Source: Pseudomonas sp. RIT-PI-r
GTDB lineage: Bacteria > Pseudomonadota > Gammaproteobacteria > Pseudomonadales > Pseudomonadaceae
Assembly: GCF_001297015.1 (NCBI RefSeq)
Contig: NZ_LIGE01000047.1
Location: 124,001 to 188,000 of the forward strand
Direction: 5' to 3'
Length of the DNA stretch: 64,000 nucleotides
In this document: positions 8,475 to 16,586 of the stretch, one piece after another
Numbering within the stretch: position 1 is the first letter of the stretch
Layout: every line of letters begins with the position of its first letter
The notes under the pieces: model-generated
What the model saw: the letters and a program-made list of their open reading frames with translations, nothing else
Told to the model about the DNA's origin: nothing
Databases searched by the model: none
Made by a program: the position numbers and the translations under genes

Positions 8475-8698
8475 TTTTCAAATGATCCTGTTTTTGATGG
8501 CAGACACGGTGCATTCCGGTCTGGCCAAAGCAACTCAAGATGCCGCTTTTGAAGCGATATCCACAGGGGCACGTTCAACGCCAATCAATAGCAAACACGG
8601 CGTTTCAAACCTTGGCCGCACCCTAATCGGCGCCAAGCATGCCCAGCGAAGACGGGGTGGTCAAGCAGCACGGCCGCTGGCTTGTACAGTATGGGCCA

Positions 8699-9445
8699 CT
8701 ATTGGGCCAACTCCGGCTGCACCTTTCGTATATAGGGCAACAGCTCGGCGTGCGCGGGGGTGGCTTCATTCATGTCCAGTTGTTGCTTGGCACCGAGGTA
8801 GTGCTGGCTGAACACGTCGAAATAGGCGTCCAGCGCAGAAGCCGCGTCGCTGTCACCCGCCAGTTCGAGACATAGCGCAGCCACTTCGGCGGTGCACAGA
8901 TGTTCGCTGCGGGTCGAACGACGCAAGCGGTAGCGCGAGAGTTTGTCGGGCAGCAGGCTCAAGATCGGCAAGCGATCGAAATACGGGCTCTTGCGGAAGA
9001 TCTTCCGCGCTTCAGTCCACGTTGCGTCGAGCAAAATGAACAGCGGACGTTTGCTGCTATCGATCGCGACGGTGTTGGTCACTCGCGCCGGTTCAACGTA
9101 TTCGCCGGGAAACACCAGATACGGCTGCCACTGCGGGTCATTGAGCAGTGCGAGCATCTGCGGATCGGGCTCGGTACGCGACCAGATGAACGCGTGGTTA
9201 TCGCGCACCACGTCGGCAATCAGCCAACCGGTGTTGCTCGGCTTGAACACTTCCTTGCCGGTCATGATCAGACACACGCCCGAACGAGTGTCGACACTCG
9301 GCCGCCAGGCGCACAGGCAATGGCTGATGATCACCCGGCAGTCGCGGCAACGCTCAGAGCGAAAGCCACGGGCCTGAATCGGCTTGATGCCTTCATCTTC
9401 GCGCTGGTCACGCAGACGGGCGACGGCGTTGGGCGCATGGTTCAT
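8699..9445 (-). CDS. tapT: DTW-domain tRNA-uridine aminocarboxypropyltransferase (TapT/YfiP-like)
   Basis: This 248-residue protein of the DTW superfamily has the family motif LLDATWTEARK and the downstream SxYRLRxxxRSEHLCTAEA-type motif (YRLRRSTRSEHLCTAEV). An N-terminal Cys cluster (CRDCRVIISHCLC) probably binds a metal. TapT in E. coli installs acp3U at position 47 of tRNA from S-adenosylmethionine. The position matches PA3606. The C-terminus ends KVQPELAQ. Confidence 0.85.
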   Translation of the reverse strand: MNHAPNAVARLRDQREDEGIKPIQARGFRSERCRDCRVIISHCLCAWRPSVDTRSGVCLIMTGKEVFKPSNTGWLIADVVRDNHAFIWSRTEPDPQMLALLNDPQWQPYLVFPGEYVEPARVTNTVAIDSSKRPLFILLDATWTEARKIFRKSPYFDRLPILSLLPDKLSRYRLRRSTRSEHLCTAEVAALCLELAGDSDAASALDAYFDVFSQHYLGAKQQLDMNEATPAHAELLPYIRKVQPELAQ

Positions 9446-9634
9446 CGTGGATAACGCCGAAAAGCAGGAAAACTCGACACGAACGACACTCGGCAGGGCA
9501 ATAAAGGCCGGCAGTTTACCAGAGCGATGGGCACAAGCCTGTACCCTCCCGACCGGCTCCCCTATAATTCGCCGCCACTGAACGCACAGTCACGTGGCTG
9601 GTCGAACCACCAGTCACTGAACCAGGAGAGTTTC

Positions 9635-10060
9635 ATGCTGCGCCTTATCGTTCCCACCGCTGCCATTCTGCTGGCGTCGTCCTTCACCGCTCAGGCTGCC
9701 TCCCTGAGTGAGCAGAATCTGAACCGCGAGCTGCGCAACGTCGCCGCCCAGAGCAGCGTCGGCACGCCACGCGCCATCAGTGAAGACATTCTTGATCAGG
9801 GCTTCACCGTTGAAGGCACGCAGTTGATCAACCACCTGAGTGTGCAAAAGAGCCACGCCGACAAGATGCGCGCTGACCCTAAAGCCGTGTATTTCCAGTT
9901 GGGCGCTTCGGTGTGCAACAACCCGTCGTTTCGCAAGCTGATGGCCAAGGGCGCAATCATGCGTTACGACTTCACGGAAGTGAAAACCAACAAAGCGATC
10001 GGCTCCGCCAGCTATCAGGAATCGGATTGCCCGAAAGCCGGTCCGGCGAAGAAGAAGTAA
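9635..10060 (+). CDS. Small exported protein, PA3611-like (quorum-sensing-regulated virulence factor family)
   Basis: This 141-residue protein has a clear Sec signal peptide (MLRLIVPTAAILLASSFTAQ, cleavage after AQA around residue 22). The mature part holds two cysteines (VCNNPSF and ESDCPK) that could form a disulfide, and a lysine-rich C-terminus. The start at 9635 is set by CCAGGAGAG 9-13 nt upstream; the frame is open further upstream but without a ribosome site. Sequence and position match PA3611 of P. aeruginosa, a quorum-sensing-influenced secreted factor. The molecular activity is unknown. Confidence 0.8.
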   Translation: MLRLIVPTAAILLASSFTAQAASLSEQNLNRELRNVAAQSSVGTPRAISEDILDQGFTVEGTQLINHLSVQKSHADKMRADPKAVYFQLGASVCNNPSFRKLMAKGAIMRYDFTEVKTNKAIGSASYQESDCPKAGPAKKK

Positions 10061-10255
10061 TCATCGCGAATTGGCGCGCCGCTGTTCATCCTCGGCGCGC
10101 AGTTCGGCCAGCAAGGCCTGTAGATAGTGCGAACGGCGCTCGCCGCCGGCCAAGCGCCGGCAGCACTCCTCTTCGAGACTGAGATGATTGGTCTCGGCTG
10201 ATGCCTTCAACATTCGATACAACTGCGTATCGATCTCCAGAATCACTCTGGCCAT
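10061..10255 (-). CDS. Small Arc/FitA-like ribbon-helix-helix protein
   Basis: This 64-residue protein begins MARVILEIDTQLYRMLKASA, a beta strand followed by helices with LSLEEECCRRLAGG, typical of plasmid-type antitoxin or Arc-like ribbon-helix-helix proteins. A strong AAGGAGG ribosome site lies about 10 nt before the ATG at 10255. The C-terminus is rich in Glu/Arg. No toxin gene is adjacent, so an antitoxin role is not supported; a small DNA-binding regulator is the best guess. It converges on the PA3611-like gene with abutting ends. Confidence 0.6.
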   Translation of the reverse strand: MARVILEIDTQLYRMLKASAETNHLSLEEECCRRLAGGERRSHYLQALLAELRAEDEQRRANSR

Positions 10256-10610
10256 GTGTCCCGCCTCCTTGCCACCCGCAAATCCTTGAATAGCGTGCAC
10301 CTTGCGTACGGTCGTTGACGCAAAGTTGTCGTACGGCGCCTGTAAGTTAGTTAATCAGAGGGATTGCCGCTCGGCGCACGTTCGGACGAGCGGTGACGGC
10401 ATCGGCTGAAAAACAATAAACGGTTGCCAGCCAGAACGTTGCGGCGCAATGATCGAGTCAGCGCAAAGCTTCGCAAGGGTCTAGATTCAGAGTATTCCCG
10501 ATCATTTTTAAACGGCAGGAAAGGAACTGTCGATCGTGTGTGTTTTTTTGCAGCGCGGCACTGACGCCGCTCGTCAGGGCCATCCCGCTCTGTGCAGAAG
10601 GAGACGTTGA
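10256..10610. other. Intergenic region between RHH gene and LOG gene
   Basis: These 355 bp between divergent genes contain promoter material for both and a partial inverted repeat (gccgctcgg ... gacgagcgg around 10368-10395). I see no open frame, RNA gene or repeat family that can be named. Confidence 0.4.
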
Positions 10611-11729
10611 ATGCCTTACCAACCGAATGACCTCTTGAGTCGTCATTTTCAGGAAAACGGTCCCGACCTCATTACTCAGGTCGAAGAACAACTCAGCCGG
10701 GTTTCCCCCAACAGCCCCAACCTTCCCATCTACCGCGACATGATCCTGACCGTGCTGCGCATGGCGCAGGAAGATCACAACCGCTGGAACGCCAAGATCA
10801 CCCTGCAAGCCCTGCGCGAACTGGAGCAAGCGTTTCGGGTGCTGGAGCAATTCAAGGGCCGACGCAAAGTCACCGTATTCGGCTCGGCGCGAACGCCAGT
10901 CGAACATCCACTGTATGCCATGGCCCGAGAACTCGGCGCGGCGTTGACCCGTTCGGACATGATGGTCATCACCGGTGCCGGGGGCGGCATCATGGCAGCC
11001 GCCCATGAAGGTGCCGGTCGCGATCACAGCCTCGGGTTCAATATCACCCTGCCCTTCGAGCAACATGCCAACCCGACCGTCGACGGCACCGGCAATCTGT
11101 TGCCTTTCCACTTCTTCTTCACGCGCAAATTGTTCTTCGTCAAAGAAGCCGATGCGCTGGTGTTATGCCCCGGAGGGTTCGGCACTCTGGATGAAGCACT
11201 GGAAGTGTTGACGCTGATTCAGACTGGCAAGAGTCCGCTGGTGCCGGTGGTGTTACTGGATGCGCCGGGCGGCACATTCTGGCAAGGCGCGATGGACTTC
11301 ATTCGTCAGCAACTGGAGGACAACCGTTACATCCTGCCCACCGACATGAAATTGATGCGCCTGGTTTACAGCGTCGAAGAGGCGGTCGAGCAGATCAATC
11401 AGTTCTACAGTAACTTCCACTCCAGCCGCTGGCTCAAGCGCCAATTCGTGATCCGCATGCATCACAAGCTCAGCGATCAGGCGCTGGCGCACATGCAGGA
11501 AGCGTTTGCCGATCTGTGCCTGAGTGACCAGTTTCATCAGCACGCCTACGCCGGCGAGGAACACGATGAAGCGCAGTTCAGTCATCTGGCGCGACTGGCC
11601 TTCGCCTTCAACGCGCGCACCCACGGGCGTCTGCGGGAACTGATCGATTACATCAACCTGCCGGAAAACTGGGCTGATTCCAAACCGCAAACAGCGCAAC
11701 GCTCCCGCGAACCATCAAAGGTTATTTGA
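10611..11729 (+). CDS. LOG family protein (TIGR00730-like nucleotide hydrolase fold)
   Basis: This 372-residue protein has a central Rossmann-like LOG/lysine-decarboxylase-like domain: VTVFGSARTP, the ITGAGGGIMAAAHEGAG phosphate-binding loop and the signature PGGFGTLDE (about residues 188-196). LOG proteins are cytokinin-type phosphoribohydrolases or related nucleotide 5'-monophosphate glycosidases. The ~90-residue N-terminal helical extension and ~110-residue C-terminal tail make it longer than plain LOG (about 190). AAGGAG lies 8 nt upstream of the ATG. The position corresponds to PA3615. Confidence 0.8.
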   Translation: MPYQPNDLLSRHFQENGPDLITQVEEQLSRVSPNSPNLPIYRDMILTVLRMAQEDHNRWNAKITLQALRELEQAFRVLEQFKGRRKVTVFGSARTPVEHPLYAMARELGAALTRSDMMVITGAGGGIMAAAHEGAGRDHSLGFNITLPFEQHANPTVDGTGNLLPFHFFFTRKLFFVKEADALVLCPGGFGTLDEALEVLTLIQTGKSPLVPVVLLDAPGGTFWQGAMDFIRQQLEDNRYILPTDMKLMRLVYSVEEAVEQINQFYSNFHSSRWLKRQFVIRMHHKLSDQALAHMQEAFADLCLSDQFHQHAYAGEEHDEAQFSHLARLAFAFNARTHGRLRELIDYINLPENWADSKPQTAQRSREPSKVI

Positions 11730-11732
11730 GGG

Positions 11733-11774
11733 CAAAAAAAACGGCCCGCTATTTTCATAGCGGGCCGTTTTTAT
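11733..11774. terminator. Bidirectional terminator between LOG gene and recX
   Basis: The arms acggcccgct and agcgggccgt (about 11741-11768) carry A-run and T-run flanks on either side, serving the convergent LOG gene (+) and recX (-). Confidence 0.9.
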
Positions 11775-11783
11775 TGAATCGGA

Positions 11784-12254
11784 TTAATCGTCCATGCCTC
11801 GACCGCTGAACAAGCGGTTGATCATCTCCATCGAAAACCCTCGATACGCCAGAAACCGGCCTTGCTTGGCCCGTTCTTTTGCATCAATCGGTAAATGTCC
11901 GGAGAACTTCCTGCGCCAGGTGTCCTGAAGTTGCTCCTGCCAACTGATACCGCTTTCGCGCAGGGCGAGTTCGATATCGGCACGCTGCAAACCGCGCTGG
12001 CTCAGCTCCTCACGAATCCGTAGAGGGCCATAGCCGGAACGGGCACGATAGGAAACAAAGCTTTCAAGGTAACGGGCTTCGGAAAGCAGCCCCTCCTCCG
12101 TCAAACGGTCGAGGGCTGTTTCGATCATCTCCGCCTCGGCGCCGCGCTGACGCAATTTGCGCGTCAGCTCGACTCGACCGTGCTCGCGGCGTGCGAGCAG
12201 GTCCATGGCGGTTCGCCGCACAGCGACGAGGGTATCGAGTACGGCGGTGGTCAT
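11784..12254 (-). CDS. recX: RecA modulator RecX
   Basis: This 156-residue helical RecX protein binds the RecA filament and limits its extension and activity. Family motifs include RREHGRVELTRKLRQRG, LTEEGLLSEARYLESFV and YGPLRIREELSQRG. It lies 8 bp downstream of recA on the same strand, so it is normally made from recA read-through and shares SOS control. The length matches pseudomonad RecX. Confidence 0.95.
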   Translation of the reverse strand: MTTAVLDTLVAVRRTAMDLLARREHGRVELTRKLRQRGAEAEMIETALDRLTEEGLLSEARYLESFVSYRARSGYGPLRIREELSQRGLQRADIELALRESGISWQEQLQDTWRRKFSGHLPIDAKERAKQGRFLAYRGFSMEMINRLFSGRGMDD

Positions 12255-12262
12255 CGCTGCAA

Positions 12263-13318
12263 TCAGATGTCAGCGTCGGCCAGGTCATCTTCAGTCTCTT
12301 TGACTGCAGAAGCCTTGGAGTCGATCACTGCAGGAGTCAGCAGCTTGTCACGCAGTTGCTTCTCGAGCTTCGCGGCGATTTCCGGGTTGTCCGCCAGGAA
12401 CTTGGCCGAGTTGGCCTTGCCCTGACCGATCTTGGTGCCTTCGTAAGCATACCAGGCGCCGGATTTCTCGACGAAACCGTGCAGCACACCCAGGTCGATC
12501 ATCTCGCCATTGAGGTAGATGCCCTTGCCGTAAAGAATCTGGAACTCGGCCTGACGGAACGGCGAAGCGACCTTGTTCTTCACAACCTTGACGCGGGTTT
12601 CGCTGCCGACCACTTCGTCGCCTTCCTTCACCGCGCCGGTACGGCGGATGTCGAGACGAACCGAGGCGTAGAACTTCAGCGCGTTACCACCGGTGGTGGT
12701 TTCCGGGCTACCGAACATCACGCCGATCTTCATACGGATCTGGTTGATGAAGATTACCAGGCAGTTGGCGTTCTTGATGTTACCGGTGATTTTACGCAGC
12801 GCCTGGGACATCAGACGGGCTTGCAGGCCCACGTGCATGTCACCCATTTCGCCTTCGATTTCAGCCTTCGGTACCAGTGCCGCCACGGAGTCGACGATGA
12901 TCACGTCAACGGCGTTGGAGCGCACCAGCATGTCGGTGATTTCCAGCGCCTGTTCGCCGGTGTCCGGCTGGGAAACCAGCAGGTCGTCGACGTTGACGCC
13001 CAGCTTGCCGGCGTACTCAGGGTCGAGGGCGTGTTCGGCGTCGACGAATGCGCAGGTCGCGCCGGCTTTCTGGGCCTGGGCGATCACGGACAGCGTCAGT
13101 GTGGTTTTACCGGAAGATTCCGGACCGTAGATTTCAACGATACGGCCTTTTGGCAGGCCGCCAATGCCGAGCGCGATGTCCAGACCCAGAGAGCCAGTGG
13201 AGATAGCCGGGATCGCCTGACGGTCCTGATCGCCCATACGCATCACGGCACCCTTGCCGAATTGACGTTCGATCTGACCCAGGGCCGCAGCCAAGGCTTT
13301 CTTCTTGTTGTCGTCCAT
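12263..13318 (-). CDS. recA: Recombinase RecA
   Basis: This 351-residue recombinase polymerises on single-stranded DNA, catalyses strand exchange and triggers self-cleavage of LexA and S24-type phage repressors. It starts MDDNKKKALAAALGQIERQF and shows the Walker A motif GPESSGKTT, Walker B VIIVDSVAAL and the acidic C-terminus EDDLADADI. The ATG at 13318 is preceded by GAGGA about 9 nt upstream; an earlier in-frame start at 13330 is less likely. A LexA box lies 41 bp upstream. This gene provides the signal expected to induce the neighbouring tailocin island. Confidence 0.98.
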   Translation of the reverse strand: MDDNKKKALAAALGQIERQFGKGAVMRMGDQDRQAIPAISTGSLGLDIALGIGGLPKGRIVEIYGPESSGKTTLTLSVIAQAQKAGATCAFVDAEHALDPEYAGKLGVNVDDLLVSQPDTGEQALEITDMLVRSNAVDVIIVDSVAALVPKAEIEGEMGDMHVGLQARLMSQALRKITGNIKNANCLVIFINQIRMKIGVMFGSPETTTGGNALKFYASVRLDIRRTGAVKEGDEVVGSETRVKVVKNKVASPFRQAEFQILYGKGIYLNGEMIDLGVLHGFVEKSGAWYAYEGTKIGQGKANSAKFLADNPEIAAKLEKQLRDKLLTPAVIDSKASAVKETEDDLADADI

Positions 13319-13358
13319 TAAAGTCCTCACGTAATCAATAAGGCCTGACGGCCAACAC

Positions 13359-13374
13359 CTGTATAAGTAGCCAG
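13359..13374. promoter_or_regulatory. LexA (SOS) box upstream of recA
   Basis: ctgtataagtagccag fits the CTG-N10-CAG LexA consensus with the expected AT-rich left half. It lies 41-56 bp before the recA start codon. Confidence 0.85.
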
Positions 13375-13401
13375 TATTATTCCACAGCGTTCGCGGATCG
13401 C

Positions 13402-13902
13402 CTACCCCTGATTTTCGATTTCTCGTGCCGCTAGTCGCAGGAGCCCCTCTAGCGCGGCCTTCACCGTTTGTCGGCGGACTTCATCGCGGTTGCCGGGGAA
13501 GTGTTGAACCTCACTGGTCACGGTCTCGCCAACACCCCAGGCCAGCCAAACAGTGCCGACCGGTTTGTTCGGCGAGCCACCGTCCGGCCCTGCTACACCG
13601 CTGACCGCCACGGCAAATCGCGCCAGGCTTTTGTCCTGGGCGCCCCGCACCATCGCCTCGACCACCTCGACACTGACCGCGCCCACCGTCTCGAACAACC
13701 CGGCCGGCACATTCAACTGCTGGGTTTTCTGCCGGTTGGAGTAGGTCACATAGCCAGCCTCGAACCACGCTGAACTACCCGGGATCCGCGTAATGGCTTC
13801 GGCGATCCCGCCGCCGGTGCAGGACTCGGCCGTGGTGACGTGGGCGTTGAGCACTTGCAGGCGTCGGCCAAGTTCAGCAGCCAATTGGGTGATTTCTTTC
13901 AC
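13402..13902 (-). CDS. cinA: CinA-type nicotinamide-nucleotide amidohydrolase (PncC-like)
   Basis: This 166-residue protein is the C-terminal CinA/PncC domain alone, which deamidates nicotinamide mononucleotide in the NAD salvage cycle. It shows TTAESCTGGGIAEAITRIPG, YVTYSNRQK, VAVSGVAGPDGG and KPVGTVWLAW. A GTG start at 13902 is chosen because CCGGAG sits 8 nt upstream and the family start is KEITQLAAELG; the frame remains open to an ATG at 13941. It marks the left border of the tailocin island, the common pseudomonad insertion locus between cinA and mutS. Confidence 0.9.
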   Translation of the reverse strand: MKEITQLAAELGRRLQVLNAHVTTAESCTGGGIAEAITRIPGSSAWFEAGYVTYSNRQKTQQLNVPAGLFETVGAVSVEVVEAMVRGAQDKSLARFAVAVSGVAGPDGGSPNKPVGTVWLAWGVGETVTSEVQHFPGNRDEVRRQTVKAALEGLLRLAAREIENQG

Positions 13903-13969
13903 GGCATGCTCCGGATCGTGTGGAATGCCTCCACCGTACACGAGCCGATTGCGCTTTCAATACACAGAC

Positions 13970-14488
13970 TCATTCAAAATGTTCGGGCACCAGCGCTCTG
14001 ACATACGCCTGACAGGCCTGCAGGGCAATCAATCCGCGGTCGCCGCTGTCGGTGATGGCGATAATTCGTTGAGCATGCGCCGGGTCAAGTCGGGCGCGTA
14101 CGGTTGCAGGATCCACGCGGCCGGCGCCGGCGGCGGCTGGCATGTTGCAGCCTGGTGCAATGTCACTGGCGGCGAGAAGGGCTGACAACCGTACATCAGC
14201 AGTAGCAAGACGATCGCGCAGGCGATCCTGATCACGTTGGGCATCGCTCAGTGCTCGATAGTGGGTTTGTTCACTGGCGGCAAGCCGCTGCTCCAGTGCC
14301 AGGCGCTTATCCTGCTCGGCCTGTTGCGCGGTGGCGGCGGCGGAATTCTGTTGATTGAGTACCTCGGCGTTTAACCGAGCCAGCTCCGCGAATTGCCGTC
14401 CGTAGCGCCAGTCCTGAAATTGCCAAGCGGCTGCAAAGGCACCAGCGGCCAGCAACAGAATGCCGGTCACACGCCAGGGGATTGGCAT
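13970..14488 (-). CDS. Rz-like i-spanin (lysis)
   Basis: This 172-residue protein has one N-terminal transmembrane segment (about residues 7-22) followed by a long periplasmic coiled coil rich in Gln/Ala/Arg (about 35-100). That is the layout of phage inner-membrane spanins, which fuse inner and outer membranes at lysis. The start at 14488 overlaps the endolysin 3' end by 22 nt and has GAGG about 9 nt upstream. A nested Rz1 gene in another frame supports the call. It is the last gene of the tailocin operon. Confidence 0.82.
   Translation of the reverse strand: MPIPWRVTGILLLAAGAFAAAWQFQDWRYGRQFAELARLNAEVLNQQNSAAATAQQAEQDKRLALEQRLAASEQTHYRALSDAQRDQDRLRDRLATADVRLSALLAASDIAPGCNMPAAAGAGRVDPATVRARLDPAHAQRIIAITDSGDRGLIALQACQAYVRALVPEHFE
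14029..14244 (-). CDS. Rz1-like o-spanin lipoprotein nested in Rz
   Basis: This 71-residue frame is embedded entirely within the Rz-like gene in a different frame. It encodes a lipoprotein signal MPNVIRIACAIVLLLLMYGC with the lipobox Cys at position 20, followed by a short proline-rich mature part (PFSPP, PPPAPAA), the hallmark of Rz1 outer-membrane spanins. Only a weak ribosome site (GAG) precedes the ATG. Lipid anchor, Pro content and embedding inside Rz make it very likely real although it is in the shadow of another gene. Confidence 0.82.
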   Translation of the reverse strand: MPNVIRIACAIVLLLLMYGCQPFSPPVTLHQAATCQPPPAPAAWILQPYAPDLTRRMLNELSPSPTAATAD

Positions 14489-15033
14489 AACACCGCCCTC
14501 GCCCGCGCCCAGATTTCCAGACGATCCTGCAAGCCGTTCAACCCGCCGTTGATGCGCCGGGTGATGGTATTGAACTGGTCGCGGTCGGCCAGTTCATTCA
14601 AGCCGTTCTGCTCCCAGAACCAAGCGGCGGACTCAGCCGCCCATTGCGGTTGTTCGAGCAGTTCGGGCAAGGACAACAGCCGCTCATCACCAAAAAGGCC
14701 AACGCTGCATTGTCGGTAATTGCTACGGCCAGTGATTTGTATCAGCCCTCGTCCGCGGTACTTTTGCCCGTCGCCATCAGCCTCTGGCGTATTGCCCAGA
14801 CGCAGGGCCAACGTACCGGTGTCGTACTTGCTCAGGTATTGGTTGTTGCCCAACTCTCGCACATACCGCAGTTGCCCCGACTCGTGGCCGACCTGCGCCA
14901 GAAACGCAGCCATGCGTTTGGGGGTATCGATAAGACGACGAGTCATGGCGGCGTTGAGCACAGAAACAAAAACGCCCGCTTGGGAGCGGGCGTTGGGCAT
15001 GATGTCGATAAGGTTGTTTTCAGTTATTTGCAT
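14467..15033 (-). CDS. Endolysin, glycoside hydrolase family 19 (chitinase-like lysozyme)
   Basis: This 188-residue muramidase-like enzyme should degrade peptidoglycan to release tail particles. GH19 features include FLAQVGHESGQL (catalytic Glu in HES), YRGRGLIQITGRSNY and the AAESAAWFWEQNGLN helix. The ATG at 15033 has GGGAGGA about 10 nt upstream. There is no signal peptide, so it depends on the holin, whose gene is 30 kb away at the other end of the operon. A terminator-like hairpin is embedded in codons 14-23. Confidence 0.9.
   Translation of the reverse strand: MQITENNLIDIMPNARSQAGVFVSVLNAAMTRRLIDTPKRMAAFLAQVGHESGQLRYVRELGNNQYLSKYDTGTLALRLGNTPEADGDGQKYRGRGLIQITGRSNYRQCSVGLFGDERLLSLPELLEQPQWAAESAAWFWEQNGLNELADRDQFNTITRRINGGLNGLQDRLEIWARARAVLCQSPGV
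14967..14994 (-). terminator. Terminator-like hairpin inside the endolysin coding region
   Basis: On the minus strand AACGCCCGCT-CCCA-AGCGGGCGTT forms a perfect 10 bp stem with a 4 nt loop and is followed by TTTGTTT. It lies within codons for NARSQAGVF near the start of the endolysin. Confidence 0.6.
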
Positions 15034-15069
15034 AATGCTTGATCCTCCCTGGATATGGCCCCGATTGAA

Positions 15070-15282
15070 TCACGGCTGGCGGCCAATGCCTGCCAGCCAT
15101 TTATTTGCCAGAGTTTTCAGGGTGCCCGTTGCCGCCTCAGGTGTTTCGTCCAATGGCAGCACCTGCCCGCCCGATGACAGCCACGCCTGATACTCAACCC
15201 AGTCGCGATTGGTCGGGTCCTGCGGGATGAATGCTGAATCCTCCATGCGCAATACGCCGCAAGGAGTCAGTTGATAGGTCAT
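15070..15282 (-). CDS. Small fibre-associated protein of cassette 1 (putative tail fibre assembly)
   Basis: This 70-residue protein starts MTYQLTPCGVLRMEDSAFIP and contains QDPTNRDWVEYQAWLSSGG, a segment commonly found in short phage proteins encoded just after tail fibres. AGGAG 8 nt upstream sets the ATG at 15282. It follows fibre 1 by 10 bp and so occupies the chaperone position of the cassette. Its role is inferred from context only. Confidence 0.6.
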   Translation of the reverse strand: MTYQLTPCGVLRMEDSAFIPQDPTNRDWVEYQAWLSSGGQVLPLDETPEAATGTLKTLANKWLAGIGRQP

Positions 15283-15292
15283 GAGTTCACTC

Positions 15293-16495
15293 CTAGATTT
15301 CAGCGTCGGCTGTCCATTCAATCTGCAATGCTTGACCGGGCACGCTGTTGGGGGGCGTTACCGTGCTGATCGCGAAAGTACGCTGGGTCACCCCGTGTAT
15401 GAATGTCCCCGTACACGCTGTTTGTGCCGTGTAGTTCCAAACCTGATTACTTGTATTTGCAGGGCAATACAGCACAACAGTCGGTTGCACTCGCTTGAGT
15501 ACCTGCATGTGGATGGCCAGGCCATATTGACCAGCGTTGCCTCCTGCCGACTGGCTAAACGAAAGAATGCACGTGCCGGCGCCATTGTTCGCCTGAATCG
15601 GTAGACGGTTGGCGAACGACTTCTCGAAGTAACGCTGACAGAGCATCAATTCTTCAGCAACCGGACGGTATTCGAAAGGCGTGGAAACAGGCCCCTCTTC
15701 CAACTGGATCTGCGCCAGATCAACCGTCTGTACGACGTTGAGCGGCAGGTCGAACGCCAGTCTCAGGCAATCATTGGTGCCGAGCATTTTCCCGGCAATG
15801 GTCGGCACCTGAAATGTTGCGCTGTACTTTGTCCAGGCAGTGTTCAACTGAAAGACTTCGACCGCTTTGGTCACGGGTTCCGAACCACTTGCGCCAAAAA
15901 ACTGCGTAACCGCTACTTTCAGTGCGCGCGCCGCATCAGATCGTGCCCAGAACGTTACGGTGGCGGTTTTCCCGGCAAGGGTTCGCACCGATTCAATGGC
16001 CTGGGAGATTTTGTGTTCCGTTGCGCCAACGCCCGCCGTCGTCTGCTGCCAGCGCAGAAAAGAGGCCGGCTCATCAGCCACCTCGGTTTGCCCCGGGACG
16101 AAGCTCTGCCGGCTGATCGCCACAGCCGCGTTACCGTTCCAGTCACAGCGAAACCGGTCTGCCACGTAACCACCCACATTCGGTGCCTGGTTGGTCGTCC
16201 CGCGTTGCCAGATATCGAAGCCACCATTGATCAACAGATTCTTGCGGTACACCTGCACCGGGAATTGCTGCAACGGGTCGGGTTTCGCTAATTGCCGAAT
16301 CGCCTGGGCCAGTTGATTGGTCTGCTCTTCATCCGGGGTCAAACCGGCGGCCGTAATCGCGCTGAGAATTTCCTCGGTGACGCTGTTGCCCCAACTGGCC
16401 GGGATCAATGAGCCAGGCTTTCCGGCGATAGGGTCTTCGTCGACAAACCTGCCGTTCTCCAGGCCTGAGCCGGGAACGCTTTTTGGGTAATCCAC
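15293..16495 (-). CDS. Tail fibre protein 1 (array cassette 1)
   Basis: This 400-residue fibre starts with a GTG codon at 16495 (AAAGGAG 8-13 nt upstream). The first ~60 residues (MDYPKSVPGSGLENGRFVDE...GSLIPASWGN) are the anchor shared by all five array fibres. A unique middle and C-terminus follow, including RKNLLINGGFDIWQRGT and a jelly-roll-like carbohydrate-binding region that is common in phage fibres. It ends QALQIEWTADAEI. It is the distal fibre of the array, next to the lysis genes, and presumably determines target range. Confidence 0.8.
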   Translation of the reverse strand: MDYPKSVPGSGLENGRFVDEDPIAGKPGSLIPASWGNSVTEEILSAITAAGLTPDEEQTNQLAQAIRQLAKPDPLQQFPVQVYRKNLLINGGFDIWQRGTTNQAPNVGGYVADRFRCDWNGNAAVAISRQSFVPGQTEVADEPASFLRWQQTTAGVGATEHKISQAIESVRTLAGKTATVTFWARSDAARALKVAVTQFFGASGSEPVTKAVEVFQLNTAWTKYSATFQVPTIAGKMLGTNDCLRLAFDLPLNVVQTVDLAQIQLEEGPVSTPFEYRPVAEELMLCQRYFEKSFANRLPIQANNGAGTCILSFSQSAGGNAGQYGLAIHMQVLKRVQPTVVLYCPANTSNQVWNYTAQTACTGTFIHGVTQRTFAISTVTPPNSVPGQALQIEWTADAEI

Positions 16496-16523
16496 TTTCA
16501 GCTCCTTTCAGGTCGCATGAAAC

Positions 16524-16551
16524 GCCAACGCCCGCATAGGCGGGCGTTGGC
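16524..16551. terminator. Strong hairpin between cassettes 1 and 2
   Basis: The arms gccaacgcccgc (16524-16535) and gcgggcgttggc (16540-16551) form a perfect 12 bp stem with a 4 nt loop. The run of T on the minus strand is weak (GTTTC), so it may be a terminator, an attenuator or an mRNA-processing hairpin. Confidence 0.6.
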
Positions 16552-16586
16552 AAAAATGGCTGTAACACTCTGTTCAACTCGCGACA

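Noticed and set aside
10061..10255. Antitoxin of a toxin-antitoxin pair
   Set aside because: The protein is ribbon-helix-helix-like but no adjacent small toxin frame exists on the same strand.
12191..13321. 376-codon open frame on the plus strand opposite recA
   Set aside because: It is the mirror of recA codon bias, with no family motif or ribosome site.
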